NCBI GenBank assembly: GCA_965116055.1
Contig: OZ220466.1
Span: forward strand, 1,798,001-1,862,000
Direction of reading: 5' to 3'
Source: Bin55 sp965116055
GTDB lineage: Bacteria; Pseudomonadota; Gammaproteobacteria; Pseudomonadales; Azotimanducaceae
DNA length: 64,000 bases
Made by a program: the position numbers and the translations under genes. The notes beneath the pieces were generated by a model. It made no database searches. It worked only from the letters and a program-made list of their open reading frames with translations, and was not told the DNA's origin. Below are positions 54,949-63,415 of this stretch, in pieces; the first letter of the stretch is position 1; each line of letters starts with the position of its first letter.

Positions 54949-55716
54949 ATGAACCTAGACCAAGCTTCCATAAGTTGGCAAGCAGCCGACGATGGCGCGA
55001 AACATCCTACGCGCGAATTTGTGGCCAAAGTTGAAAACTCGCGACCGGTTACAGGCGCGCTTTGGATGCCTACGTCTAGAAGCCAGCCGAGCTCCTCCCT
55101 CGTAGCTTGTGGTCACGGCGCTTCCGGTAATCGCTATCAAGCGCCTATACCTTATCTAGCTGGCAAGTTCGTCAAACAAGGCCACATAGTTCTATCGATT
55201 GATGGGCCCGTACACGGTCTACGTCAAATCGATCCTGGTGGCCGTGAAGCGTTCGGCGTTGAAATGCGACGTAAGTCCATGATCGAAGACATGAATGCCG
55301 ACTGGCAATGCGCCATTGAGCTGACCCAGGCAGAGACAGGCGTGGAAATAAAACAACTGGCATATTTCGGATTGTCCATGGGTTCGATTTTTGGTATTCC
55401 TATGCTTGCAGATAAAGCACGACCGTTATCCCTTGTTGTGGCGACGCTGGGGTTGTTGGGTTCGAAGGGCCTCGGTAACCATCTGGGTGCGCGTATGTTG
55501 CAAGACGCAGCGAAGGTCACTTGTCCGTTGCTGTTTCTCACACAACTAGAAGATGAGCTCTTTACGCGTGACGGTTGCTTGGAACTCTTTGATGCCTTCG
55601 GCTCGGAGGATAAGCGATTACACGCCAATCCTGGCCTACATGCCCAGGTACCGGGCGAAGAAATGCGTTTTGCGTTTAACTTTATGCTCAAACATATCGA
55701 AAAATCAGATCCCTAA
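54949..55716 (+). CDS. Alpha/beta hydrolase (dienelactone-hydrolase-like)
   Basis: From the ATG at 54949 the product is 255 aa. An upstream frame from 54838 overlaps the previous gene by 38 bp and adds a stretch unlike the fold. It has an oxyanion segment GHGASGNRY, the nucleophile elbow GLSMGSIFG and a His in GLHAQVPGEE near the end. The layout fits dienelactone-hydrolase-like enzymes. Hydrolysis of a lactone or ester in the catabolic block is plausible. No signal peptide is seen, so it is cytosolic. Confidence 0.8.
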   Translation: MNLDQASISWQAADDGAKHPTREFVAKVENSRPVTGALWMPTSRSQPSSSLVACGHGASGNRYQAPIPYLAGKFVKQGHIVLSIDGPVHGLRQIDPGGREAFGVEMRRKSMIEDMNADWQCAIELTQAETGVEIKQLAYFGLSMGSIFGIPMLADKARPLSLVVATLGLLGSKGLGNHLGARMLQDAAKVTCPLLFLTQLEDELFTRDGCLELFDAFGSEDKRLHANPGLHAQVPGEEMRFAFNFMLKHIEKSDP

Positions 55717-55788
55717 ATCCATCAAATTAAGGCTGCCCAAAAGTAAAATTTTGCCATTCGGATTCTGCGCGATTAAGAAGTATCTGCC

Positions 55789-56235
55789 TTGATAAAGTCC
55801 AGTTTGAGCGCAATTTTCAAACTTTTCGATGAGTCGGACAATTCACCGGAAGAGTTAGATGAGCTCTATAACGAGACGGTCTTAATGACCCTATCGCGCG
55901 CGACAAGCGTCGATTCCAATATTAATCCGGTTGAAGTCGGATTAGTCAAGGATATCGTGACTGAATTGACTGGACAAGAAGTGACCAACAGCGATGTACG
56001 CGTTGCAGCAAGTTCGCAGATTTATGAAGAAGGCTCTTTGAGCCGCTACTTAGACGCTGTAAGCTCGCGCTTGCCAATAGAACGCAGAGTAGCGCTCGTT
56101 AACGCCTTGGCAACGGTCATCAAATCGGATAAACGAGTTACGGAGCGCGAGGTGTTCTTCTTCAACATGGTTGTCGGTGACCTTCATTTACGTGCGTCTG
56201 ATCTCGTTGACCTGCAACAAACGCAGTCATTCTGA
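55789..56235 (+). CDS. TerB-like helical protein
   Basis: The 148-aa protein starts at a TTG and is entirely helical. It carries the TerB/DUF533-type pattern: acidic helix pairs LSRATSVDSNINPVEVGLVKDIV and, later, LATVIKSDKRVTEREVFFFNMV, where an Asp begins a loop before a conserved acidic helix. TerB-like proteins are associated with tellurite resistance and membrane-related stress, but this single small gene says nothing about that. It sits in the catabolic block with 72 bp before it and may be a passenger. Confidence 0.7.
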   Translation: MIKSSLSAIFKLFDESDNSPEELDELYNETVLMTLSRATSVDSNINPVEVGLVKDIVTELTGQEVTNSDVRVAASSQIYEEGSLSRYLDAVSSRLPIERRVALVNALATVIKSDKRVTEREVFFFNMVVGDLHLRASDLVDLQQTQSF

Positions 56236-56244
56236 TTAACCACT

Positions 56245-57306
56245 TTGACACCCGATCAGAAACTATCGTTCTACGAAGATGGATTTCTGATATTTAGGGA
56301 CATCGTCCCGTCCGAAATCATCGACAACGCGATTCGCACGCTTTATGGCGGCCTGTCAGCCATGTGGAGTTCGTCTATGGCTGCGGTTCCGCTTGATGGG
56401 AAATACGAGCCGTCGCTAGAAGCCAGACGAGTGAAAGCGGTTCAGGCAAATCTACGTGTGGGTACTGATCCCTCCATCCTCGAGCTGGTGAATCCGGATC
56501 ACCCGCTCATGCGCTCAATTGTTGAAGCGCTAGGCCATCCCGTGCGAGAACCTCGCCGCGCGCAGCTGGCAACTATTTTCCCTCACCAAATTGAGTTTGG
56601 CATTAACGAAGCAGGCTATCCTAGCAACGAGGTGCCGTTCTACGGGTGGCATGGACACCTAGACGGCCTCTGGAATGGTGCGGCACCGGTACACCAACGG
56701 ACAGATCGTGCGATGAACGAGCAAGAACTCGCCAAATGGAATCGGGACCCAGCACGCAATAGCGTGCATCGTACATATCCTGGTGAAGTTAACGTACTTA
56801 ATTTCACTGCCCTACTCGGCATTCCGTTGTCCGATCAAACGACCGAAGGCGCAGGAAACCTAGGATTATTACGCGGGGCGCATCATGCAATCTCCGAGTT
56901 CTTTAGGTATCAGCGCGATGCGGGTGGTCCGCTCGGACCAGATGGTCCAGGCTGGGAACGAATTGATCGTGATGCACCTAATCGAAGCGGCCTTCGCCAT
57001 TACCCGGAGCAGGTTCGAGCGCAATTTAAAGACGGTGCTGAATACACTGCGGACGGACGTATGTGGCCAAAACCGGAACTTATAAAGGTGAAGCCAGGCG
57101 ATGCCGTCCTGACATTGCATGCGGTGCCTCATTGTGCGACTCGACTGGAGGGTCGAACGCCGCGGCTTATGGCTTATTTCCGACTCATGTCCGCGGCCCG
57201 ATCGGGTACCCACCCACAGATATCACCAGACACATTATGTGATTGTTGGCTTGAGTGGGATGGCATGCGCGAGGTCGTCACTTCCACACCCGATGGATAT
57301 GCATGA
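56245..57306 (+). CDS. Phytanoyl-CoA dioxygenase (PhyH) family protein
   Basis: The 353-aa protein has the Fe(II)/2-oxoglutarate facial triad: His138 and Asp140 in WHGHLDGLW and a distal His (292 or 296) in TLHAVPHCATR followed by the 2-oxoglutarate-binding Arg region. It starts at a TTG nine bases after the TerB-like stop. PhyH enzymes hydroxylate acyl-CoAs or free natural products. The many Trp/Pro inserts (residues ~130-160) resemble larger members acting on bulky substrates. It is followed by acyl-CoA dehydrogenases, consistent with alpha-hydroxylation or ring hydroxylation ahead of beta-oxidation; that order is inferred. Confidence 0.85.
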   Translation: MTPDQKLSFYEDGFLIFRDIVPSEIIDNAIRTLYGGLSAMWSSSMAAVPLDGKYEPSLEARRVKAVQANLRVGTDPSILELVNPDHPLMRSIVEALGHPVREPRRAQLATIFPHQIEFGINEAGYPSNEVPFYGWHGHLDGLWNGAAPVHQRTDRAMNEQELAKWNRDPARNSVHRTYPGEVNVLNFTALLGIPLSDQTTEGAGNLGLLRGAHHAISEFFRYQRDAGGPLGPDGPGWERIDRDAPNRSGLRHYPEQVRAQFKDGAEYTADGRMWPKPELIKVKPGDAVLTLHAVPHCATRLEGRTPRLMAYFRLMSAARSGTHPQISPDTLCDCWLEWDGMREVVTSTPDGYA

Positions 57307-57387
57307 TAACCTCTACTTATACTTCGACAGAGCGATAGTCGTTCAACCTATCTAGTCTAGCCAGTTAAGCAAACAAGGCGAGCGTAC

Positions 57388-58608
57388 ATGGATCTTGAAT
57401 ATAGTGCTGAATATCAAGCTTTTCGTGATGAATTGCGGAATTTTCTTGAGAAGCACAAGCACCTTTCACCAGGAGCAATTGCGCAAAGGCCGGAACACCG
57501 TGCCGATACTCAGAAGGACGGCCCCAACGCCGCCCAGCGGTGGCAGCAGCTACTTATAGAACACGGTTATGCCGCGCGGACTATTCCAAAGGAGTATGGA
57601 GGTTACGGTGCAGAGCCAGATCCCCTTAAAGCGCATATCATTGCAGAGGAATTCGCTAAAGCACGCGTCCGCCCTGGACATTCCGGTGACAATCGCTTAG
57701 TACCTACCGTATTGGAGTTGGGTACAGAAGAACAAAAGCAATGGCTTGTCCCCCCTTCAATCCGTGGGGAAATGACCTGGTGTCAAGGCTATTCGGAACC
57801 AGGCAGTGGATCGGATCTTGCATCTTTAACGACGCGCGCCGAGGTGGACGGCGACGATTTCGTGATTAACGGTCAAAAAATCTGGACTTCGGGGGCGCAA
57901 TTCGCCGACATGATGTTCTGTCTGGTTCGGTCCGAACCAGATGCACCAAAACATCAAGGCATTAGTTACCTCGTGTTCTCTATGGACCGACCGGGCATTG
58001 AAGTTCGGCCGCTCGTCACTATGACGGGCGAAGCGACGTTCAACGAAGTCTTTTTCACCGATGTACGCGTGCCTAAGAACCAGATTATCGGTAAACGCGG
58101 CGAGGGATGGTTTGTTGCCAACAATACGCTAAAGCATGAGCGTGAAGGCCTGGGCGACCCTCATCAGGCAGAGAATCGTTTTCACGAGATTGTAGAGCTC
58201 ATGCAACATGAGGAAGTTGACAGTCAGTCAATCATGCGCAATCCAGCTTATCGTGACCGATTGTTAAAACTTCAAGGTCGCATGCTCGCAATGAAGTACA
58301 ACGGCATGCGGGTGCTCACTAGCCAGCGTAAAAAAGAGGAACCAGGGTTGCCAAGGTGGATTATCAAGTTGCAAGGTTGCGAGCTGAATCACCAAATGGC
58401 GGGCATGGCCATTGACGCTATGGGAGAATTAGGCACGCTCTATCACCGGAGCGAGCACATAAGAGCCGGCGGGATGTGGCAGCAGCGGTTCATGATGGAT
58501 TTAGGGTTAATCATCGGTGGCGGTACCGCTCAGATTCAGAAGAACATGATCGGTGAACGTGCGCTAGGTTTGCCGAAAGAACCAAAAATAGAAGCCAAAC
58601 CGTCTTAA
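57388..58608 (+). CDS. Acyl-CoA dehydrogenase, larger subunit type
   Basis: The 406-aa protein has the acyl-CoA dehydrogenase fold: FAD-binding WCQGYSEPGSGSDLASL near residue 131 and FVINGQKIWTSGAQ near 155, then the C-terminal helical bundle with AMKYNGMRVLTSQ and GGGTAQIQKNMIGERALGLP. It would dehydrogenate an acyl-CoA at C2-C3. The next gene encodes a shorter, partner-type acyl-CoA dehydrogenase, an arrangement seen in alpha2beta2 enzymes for steroid side chains and other branched acyl-CoAs. AAGGCGAGCGTAC lies before the ATG. Confidence 0.9.
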   Translation: MDLEYSAEYQAFRDELRNFLEKHKHLSPGAIAQRPEHRADTQKDGPNAAQRWQQLLIEHGYAARTIPKEYGGYGAEPDPLKAHIIAEEFAKARVRPGHSGDNRLVPTVLELGTEEQKQWLVPPSIRGEMTWCQGYSEPGSGSDLASLTTRAEVDGDDFVINGQKIWTSGAQFADMMFCLVRSEPDAPKHQGISYLVFSMDRPGIEVRPLVTMTGEATFNEVFFTDVRVPKNQIIGKRGEGWFVANNTLKHEREGLGDPHQAENRFHEIVELMQHEEVDSQSIMRNPAYRDRLLKLQGRMLAMKYNGMRVLTSQRKKEEPGLPRWIIKLQGCELNHQMAGMAIDAMGELGTLYHRSEHIRAGGMWQQRFMMDLGLIIGGGTAQIQKNMIGERALGLPKEPKIEAKPS

Positions 58609-58624
58609 ACAGGAGCGTCGAAGC

Positions 58625-59698
58625 GTGGATTTCGCGTTAAGCGAGGAACAGCAGTACCTTCAACAAACCGTACACGATTTACTTCGCGACCGTTGCACGT
58701 TGGATGTGGTTCGTGCCGATGTGGCCGAAAACCAAACAAAAAACGCAACGCTGTTCCAAGCGCTTGTTGAACTAGGGATTCCAGGTACGTTAATCGGCGA
58801 TGACCACGGCGGCGTGGGTCTACGCTTGCTTGATGCAGCATTGATTGCCGAGTCGCTTGGAGAGAACGTTGCTACCGTACCTTTCATCGGGTCGTTCGTG
58901 ATCGCGCCACTCGCTATTGAACTGGCTGGCTCAGACGAGCAAAAGAATGATTGGTTACCGAAACTAGCCAGCGGCGATATTACCTGTGGTATCGCTTTGG
59001 GCGAGCATGTAGGCGCGCGCGATCATGATCCTATCGTGAGTGATAGCTCTCTATTAACCGGCCGAGCCATGTTCGCGTTTGATGTCCAGGATGCCGATGT
59101 GATGATGGTTGCAACTTCGTCGGGGCAACTGCATATCGTCGAGTCGAAAGACATAGAGGTAAAACGGCTCTACACGATAGACAAAACCCGTTCGATCGGT
59201 GAACTGATATTAGATAGAACCCCAAGCGATCCTTTGCCTAAGTCGGCGAACGCGTTGGCGAAAATGATTGATGCAGGACGCGTTGCGATCGCGGCCGATA
59301 CGCTAGGGGCAGCCCAGACAATGCTAAATAAGGCTGTGGCATACGCTGGCGAACGACAGCAATTCAATCGCGTGATCGGGTCATTTCAAGCCGTGAAGCA
59401 CATGTGTGCTGAGATGGCAGCCGAATTAGAACCGTGTCGTTCGCTTGTGTGGTATGCTGCTCATTCCTTTGATGCGATACCTGAGGAAGCTCATTTAATG
59501 GCGTGCCACGCGAAAGCACATTTAGCAGAAGTTGGACGTTTTGTAGCGCGTAAAGCGACTGAAGTACACGGCGGTATGGGTTTTACAGACTTATTGGGCC
59601 TACACTACTGGTTTAAACGCATTGAGCTCAATCGACAACTACTTGGTACGCCAGAGTTCGTTCGCGAGGAAGCAGCAAAAGCACAGGATTGGCTATGA
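58625..59698 (+). CDS. Acyl-CoA dehydrogenase, smaller subunit type
   Basis: The 357-aa protein is a shorter acyl-CoA dehydrogenase homologue starting at a GTG with AGGAG upstream (TTAAACAGGAGCGTCGAAGCGTG). It keeps the helical C-terminus (QQFNRVIGSFQAVKHMCAEMAAELEP; HGGMGFTDLLGLHYWFKR) but its middle region is divergent, as in the non-catalytic or partner subunits of heteromeric acyl-CoA dehydrogenases. The 16-bp gap to the first gene supports co-translation. The stop overlaps the cupin start as ATGA. Confidence 0.87.
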   Translation: MDFALSEEQQYLQQTVHDLLRDRCTLDVVRADVAENQTKNATLFQALVELGIPGTLIGDDHGGVGLRLLDAALIAESLGENVATVPFIGSFVIAPLAIELAGSDEQKNDWLPKLASGDITCGIALGEHVGARDHDPIVSDSSLLTGRAMFAFDVQDADVMMVATSSGQLHIVESKDIEVKRLYTIDKTRSIGELILDRTPSDPLPKSANALAKMIDAGRVAIAADTLGAAQTMLNKAVAYAGERQQFNRVIGSFQAVKHMCAEMAAELEPCRSLVWYAAHSFDAIPEEAHLMACHAKAHLAEVGRFVARKATEVHGGMGFTDLLGLHYWFKRIELNRQLLGTPEFVREEAAKAQDWL

Positions 59699-60066
59699 AA
59701 ACACAAATTAGCGTAAAGCATGATTTCTTCGAATCTGTTGAAGAAATTCAAAACGATATCAAAAAACACGCACTCTACGGCGGCAAGGAGGAATTCGAAG
59801 CGCCTGCGAGCGGCGGTACGCCGTTACATTGGCATGCTATAGGTCTATATGTCTATATCACTGACGGCAAGTTTCGGTTTCAAGACCCAGCAACGGGGAT
59901 GGTCCACGAGTGCGTTAAGGGCACGCGATTCGTCATTCCTGAACGAGCACTTCACATTGAAGAAGAGCATCATGGTTACAAGGGTTATCTAGGACTTACA
60001 CGCGAGGAATTCCCGCAGCCATTCGTGAGAGACCCCGCTGAGTTAAAAGATCTGGAACCTGTATAG
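59695..60066 (+). CDS. Cupin-like small protein
   Basis: Start at 59695 chosen from the ATGA overlap with the acyl-CoA dehydrogenase gene (123 aa; a frame from 59689 adds two residues). It carries a short metal-site-like cupin motif PLHWHAIGLYVYITDGKFRF (residues ~42-61) and FVIPERALHIEEEHHGYKG near 80-98. A role as small metal-binding or regulatory cupin in the pathway is likely; no specific activity can be named. It ends the rightward operon and is convergent with a ferredoxin gene eight bases away. Confidence 0.78.
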   Translation: MKTQISVKHDFFESVEEIQNDIKKHALYGGKEEFEAPASGGTPLHWHAIGLYVYITDGKFRFQDPATGMVHECVKGTRFVIPERALHIEEEHHGYKGYLGLTREEFPQPFVRDPAELKDLEPV

Positions 60067-60073
60067 GTCTAGA

Positions 60074-60394
60074 TTAAAACTGAAATTCCGGTAACGTAAC
60101 GACAAGACCATCCATGTCCTCGGTTACTGGGATCTGACAAGACAGGCGGGAAGTATCCGTTCGTTCTGGATTTAGACCGAGCATGGCGTCTTCGTTTTCA
60201 CTAGGCTCGTGTAACTTGTCGAACCACTCGTCCGACAGAATGATGTGGCAGGTAGCACAGGAACATTCGCCGCCACAATCCGCATCTATGCCGGGCACAT
60301 TGTTATTAATGGCATTTAACATAAGAGAAATGCCAATTTCAGCGGTAACCTCGTGAGGCGTGCCGTCAAATTCAACGTAAGTAATTCGAGGCAT
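60074..60394 (-). CDS. 2Fe-2S ferredoxin, adrenodoxin/putidaredoxin type
   Basis: The 106-aa protein shows the cluster motif CGGECSCATCH (about residues 40-50) and a final Cys in RLSCQIPV near 86, the pattern of ferredoxins that feed cytochrome P450 or oxygenases. It is acidic, cytosolic, and of normal length. It lies convergent with the catabolic operon; no P450 gene is in the window, so its redox partner is elsewhere. It could also be the electron acceptor of the acyl-CoA or molybdenum enzymes. Confidence 0.9.
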   Translation of the reverse strand: MPRITYVEFDGTPHEVTAEIGISLMLNAINNNVPGIDADCGGECSCATCHIILSDEWFDKLHEPSENEDAMLGLNPERTDTSRLSCQIPVTEDMDGLVVTLPEFQF

Positions 60395-60490
60395 GTGTGT
60401 TTTTTGCTGGCGGATGTAGGAATTTTAAGAATGCCTAATGAGCTCAGAACAGGGCTACAAGGCCTGTGGCTAAGGATGTTTTTTGGCTTT

Positions 60491-60496
60491 TATAAT
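60491..60496 (+). promoter_or_regulatory. Putative -10 box of tRNA-Asn
   Basis: TATAAT at 60491-60496 lies 10 bp before the tRNA 5' end. A -35 match at the right spacing is weak (TGTGGC about 20 bp upstream), so the call rests mainly on the -10. Confidence 0.5.
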
Positions 60497-60506
60497 TCCG
60501 TGCGAA

Positions 60507-60582
60507 TCCGCCTTAGCTCAGTTGGTAGAGCAGTTGACTGTTAATCAACCTGTCGCTGGTTCGAGTCCAGCAGGCGGAGCCA
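60507..60582 (+). tRNA. tRNA-Asn (anticodon GTT)
   Basis: A complete 76-nt cloverleaf with encoded CCA. TCCGCCT pairs with AGGCGGA. The anticodon arm TTGAC/ATCAA has the loop TGTTA centred on GTT, and the T arm contains GGTTCGAGTCC. It stands alone, with an insertion sequence about 150 bp downstream. Confidence 0.97.
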
Positions 60583-60734
60583 ATTTCTGTTTTATCGGTA
60601 CGAGCCTATCTGTCTTTCGATCTAGGCAGATTTGTGACAGGCAAAACAAAAGCGAAGCTGCCGCGCAATCTGGGCACATGAGAATAGTTTGTTCCTACAC
60701 GCCAGCCGATGTTGCGACTAAAACATCAATCTAG

Positions 60735-62319
60735 GAGCCTGCGCCGTAGAAACTGAATACGGGATAATACACATATAGCGCATGGAGTCTTCGAGATGCC
60801 GACGACGTTTCGCCCGTATTGTCCGGATCAACGTATGTTGTTGCCGCCGGATCTAAAGGATTGGCTGCCGGAGGGTCATTTGGCGCACCATGTCAGCGAT
60901 CTGGTGGACGGTTTGGATTTGAGTGCGTTGTATGCGCCGTATGAAGGCGATGGTCGTCGCAAGTCGCCCTACGAACCGCGCATGATGTTGAAGGTGCTGA
61001 TCTACGGGTATGCGACGAGCACGTTTTCCTCCCGCGGTCTGGCGCGCAAGATGGAGGAAGACGTGGCGTATCGGTTCCTGGGGGCGGGGAACTTTCCGAA
61101 CCATCGGACGATCTGCGAGTTCCGCCACCGTCATCTGGCGGACTTCAAGCGGCTGTTTGTGGAGGTGGTGCGGTTGGCGTCCGAGTTGGGCGTGGCGAAC
61201 TTTGGCAAGTTGGCGATTGACGGGACCAAGGTGCGTGCGAACGCATCCAAACGGAAGGCGATGAGTTACGCGCGCATGCAGGAGGAAGAACGTCGTTTAC
61301 AGGCGGAGATCGAGTTGTTGCTGGAGCAGGCGCAAACCGTTGACGAGGCGGAGGACGAACGTTGGGGTCCGGCGTCTCGGGGCGACGAGTTGCCGGCTGA
61401 ATTGCGTCGTCGCGAGGATCGGTTGGACGCGATCCGGGAAGCGAAGGCTCGTCTTGAGGCGCGTGCGCGTGAGGCGGATGAGGCGCGTGGTCGGCAGCCC
61501 GGGGACGAAGAGCGCGACCCGACGCGTGGGCGTGGCAACAAGCGTGCGTATGGGGAGCCGGAGGAGAAGTCGCAGGACAATTTCACCGACCCGGAAAGTC
61601 GCATCATGAAGACCTCGACGGAAGGCTTCCAACAGTGCTACAACGCCCAGGTGGCGGTGGATGGCGAGCACCAGATGATCGTCTCGGCGGAGGTGTCGTC
61701 GAATCCTAACGACCAGGGGCAATTGACCAAGCCGTTGGATGCATTGCAAGCGGTTCATGGCAAGCGTCCGGAGACGGTGCTGGCCGATGCGGGTTATTGC
61801 AACGAGGCGGATCTCGAGGAACTGGAGGCGCGTGGGGTGGACGGCTATGTGGCGTTGGGTCGAGAGGGCCGGCGCCAGGCCGCGGTTGACGCGCGCAAGT
61901 ATCCGGCGCGGGCACGCATGGCAAAAAAGCTGGCGACCAAGGCTGGCCGTGCGCAATATGCTGAGCGTAAATGGCTTGTCGAGGCGCCGATCGGATGGAT
62001 CAAGCAAGCACTAGGATTTCGACGGTTCAGCCTGCGTGGGCTTGACAACGTGCGCGGCGAGTGGGACTTGGTGTGCCTGGCGTTGAATATCAAGCGGATG
62101 CGTGGATGTCTTGCAGCCACATGACCGGGATTGACCTGGATGCGTCGACTATGGGGCTCATCAAGGGCTGATTTTAGGGTCCAAGGCCGATTCAGGCTGC
62201 TTTGAGGCGCCGGATCACCATGCCCTGGCCTGAAGCCTGACGATGCTCGCACAAAGATGTCGCATGTCTGCGACTCCGGACGATTCACCAAGTCGCATGC
62301 TTTCTTACAGCGCAGGCTC
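60735..62319 (+). mobile_element. IS1182-type insertion sequence
   Basis: About 1.59 kb. The left inverted end begins GAGCCTGCGCCGTAG after CTAG (60731-60734). The right end, read outward, is GAGCCTGCGCTGTAA before CTAG (62320-62323). Over 19 bases including CTAG the ends match at 17. CTAG on both sides could be a 4-bp target duplication. The transposase gene fills most of it. The element is clearly richer in G+C than the flanking DNA, consistent with recent arrival. Confidence 0.85.
60796..62124 (+). CDS. IS1182-family DDE transposase
   Basis: The 442-aa protein has the N-terminal Zn/DNA-binding-like region of IS1182 transposases (PDQRMLLPPDLKDWLPEGHLAHHV) and the DDE residues: Asp142 in LAIDGTKVRAN, Asp331 in LADAGYCNE and Glu396 in LVEAPIGWIKQ. 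A charged, G+C-rich coiled-coil-like insertion lies between the first and second Asp (~165-260). No frameshift or stop interrupts it, so the copy looks intact. The high use of GCG/CGC/GGC codons differs from its neighbours. Confidence 0.93.
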   Translation: MPTTFRPYCPDQRMLLPPDLKDWLPEGHLAHHVSDLVDGLDLSALYAPYEGDGRRKSPYEPRMMLKVLIYGYATSTFSSRGLARKMEEDVAYRFLGAGNFPNHRTICEFRHRHLADFKRLFVEVVRLASELGVANFGKLAIDGTKVRANASKRKAMSYARMQEEERRLQAEIELLLEQAQTVDEAEDERWGPASRGDELPAELRRREDRLDAIREAKARLEARAREADEARGRQPGDEERDPTRGRGNKRAYGEPEEKSQDNFTDPESRIMKTSTEGFQQCYNAQVAVDGEHQMIVSAEVSSNPNDQGQLTKPLDALQAVHGKRPETVLADAGYCNEADLEELEARGVDGYVALGREGRRQAAVDARKYPARARMAKKLATKAGRAQYAERKWLVEAPIGWIKQALGFRRFSLRGLDNVRGEWDLVCLALNIKRMRGCLAAT

Positions 62320-62427
62320 CTAGGGCAAAATTAGTAAAATATATCTTCATATAGATATGATTAAGAAAAAAATCTATATGTAGAACAAACACGATAATAC
62401 ATCCTATTTTCTGAGTGCCAAATCGTC

Positions 62428-62446
62428 CTACGGCTCAGGCTCCTAG
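62428..62446 (-). repeat. Third, orphan copy of the IS end
   Basis: CTACGGCTCAGGCTCCTAG matches the IS left end (reverse complement of 60731-60749) at 18 of 19 bases, a closer match than the IS right end itself. It is in the same orientation as the right end and 123 bp beyond it. It may be a relic of another copy, or an alternative right border. Between the two ends lies an A+T-rich stretch with the inverted repeat CATATAGAT/ATCTATATG (62348-62356 and 62372-62380). Confidence 0.7.
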
Positions 62447-62631
62447 GAGAAATTGACGGAAGTTGCTTAATCAACCTATCCCATACACCATTTTTGAATG
62501 ACCTCTAATCAACCCTCCAACGCTACTTTTCTTTTAACACATCCCTACCCCTCTTTAAATCCACGTGATAAAAATCTAGAGATGGGTAACGTTCGTGCTT
62601 ATGCTTTGCCTAAACTACCGGACACTATCTT
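62447..62631. other. Non-coding region downstream of the IS
   Basis: This A+T-rich stretch continues the ~500-bp gene-free region after the transposase. I see no promoter, RNA gene or further repeat in it with confidence. Confidence 0.4.
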
Positions 62632-62886
62632 ATGAATCGATTAACCATACGCGCTCTTGCCTGTGTGGTGGCCATGATGAGTCCAATCGCGCTTTTTGCT
62701 GACGATCGCGCCACGGTCCGAACTCATTCGTTGACGGTCGAGCAAAAACTCGAGTTGCTCGAAACCATTGAAATTACTAGTGCGAAAGAGTTAAAGACAG
62801 TACCTGAAGAATCTAAAGATCCCTCGGTTGAAAGGATTCTTAAAGAACTGGATCAGTTTGATTCCAAACGTGCTGTCGATACGTAA
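62632..62886 (+). CDS. Small secreted protein of unknown function
   Basis: The 84-aa product has a signal peptide (residues 1-23, cleavage near ALFA-DD). A short acidic/lysine-rich mature part follows, predicted helical (SLTVEQKLELLETIEITSAKELK). I recognise no family. The 3' end overlaps the next gene by 34 bp in convergent orientation, which lowers my trust in one of the two. No clear ribosome site precedes the ATG. Confidence 0.5.
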   Translation: MNRLTIRALACVVAMMSPIALFADDRATVRTHSLTVEQKLELLETIEITSAKELKTVPEESKDPSVERILKELDQFDSKRAVDT

Positions 62887-63395
62887 CACTGCCCAATTTC
62901 CACGAAGAGTGAACTGCCAACGTCAAGCGATGCTTCGCTTGGAAATGGCCAACTACCGATAGCGGCACGGCTAAAACGCATCGACTTGGGATTAATCATC
63001 AAGATATCCGATGGTGGCACGTTAACGCAACTATAGCCAGGTTCTCGATTCGCGCCTAAAACTGTTTTACAAGAAAATTCAATGAGCTCAATCGACTCTG
63101 CCATTTGCATCGTAATGAACAGACTGTTGTCGCCCTTGTCTCGAAGTAGTCCTCCAAGTGTTTTGTTTTCTCGCAATGTGAACGGTACGGATTTAAATCT
63201 AACCGGGCTAAATCCCCTATCCGATTCATCCTCTACTTCTGGTTCATCGTGAAAGCCAATCGTTTCAAGCGGTACGCATTGTGAAGGCAACCATGCATTC
63301 GAGTCAATCGTTACCGTATCTTGCGCAATAACGCATGAAGCGAAGACTGCGCAACTGCACCATAGGCGTAATGGCGTTCGCGTGTTGTTTTGCAT
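62853..63395 (-). CDS. Secreted protein of unknown function
   Basis: The 180-aa product has a signal peptide (cleavage near VIAQ-D). The mature domain has six Cys-containing or beta-like segments (SQCVPLETIGF, SIELIEFSCKTVLG, GYSCVNVPPSDI, EIGQCYVS). The four Cys in the mature part could form two disulphides. I do not recognise it. It is divergent from the metallopeptidase-like gene at the right edge and overlaps the small secreted protein gene at its 3' end. Confidence 0.65.
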   Translation of the reverse strand: MQNNTRTPLRLWCSCAVFASCVIAQDTVTIDSNAWLPSQCVPLETIGFHDEPEVEDESDRGFSPVRFKSVPFTLRENKTLGGLLRDKGDNSLFITMQMAESIELIEFSCKTVLGANREPGYSCVNVPPSDILMINPKSMRFSRAAIGSWPFPSEASLDVGSSLFVEIGQCYVSTARLESN

Positions 63396-63415
63396 TCGTT
63401 ACTCCCCTTAAAGCA

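Noticed and set aside
61297..62007. 236-codon minus-strand frame inside the IS
   Set aside because: It is antisense to the transposase and arises from high G+C with few stop codons.
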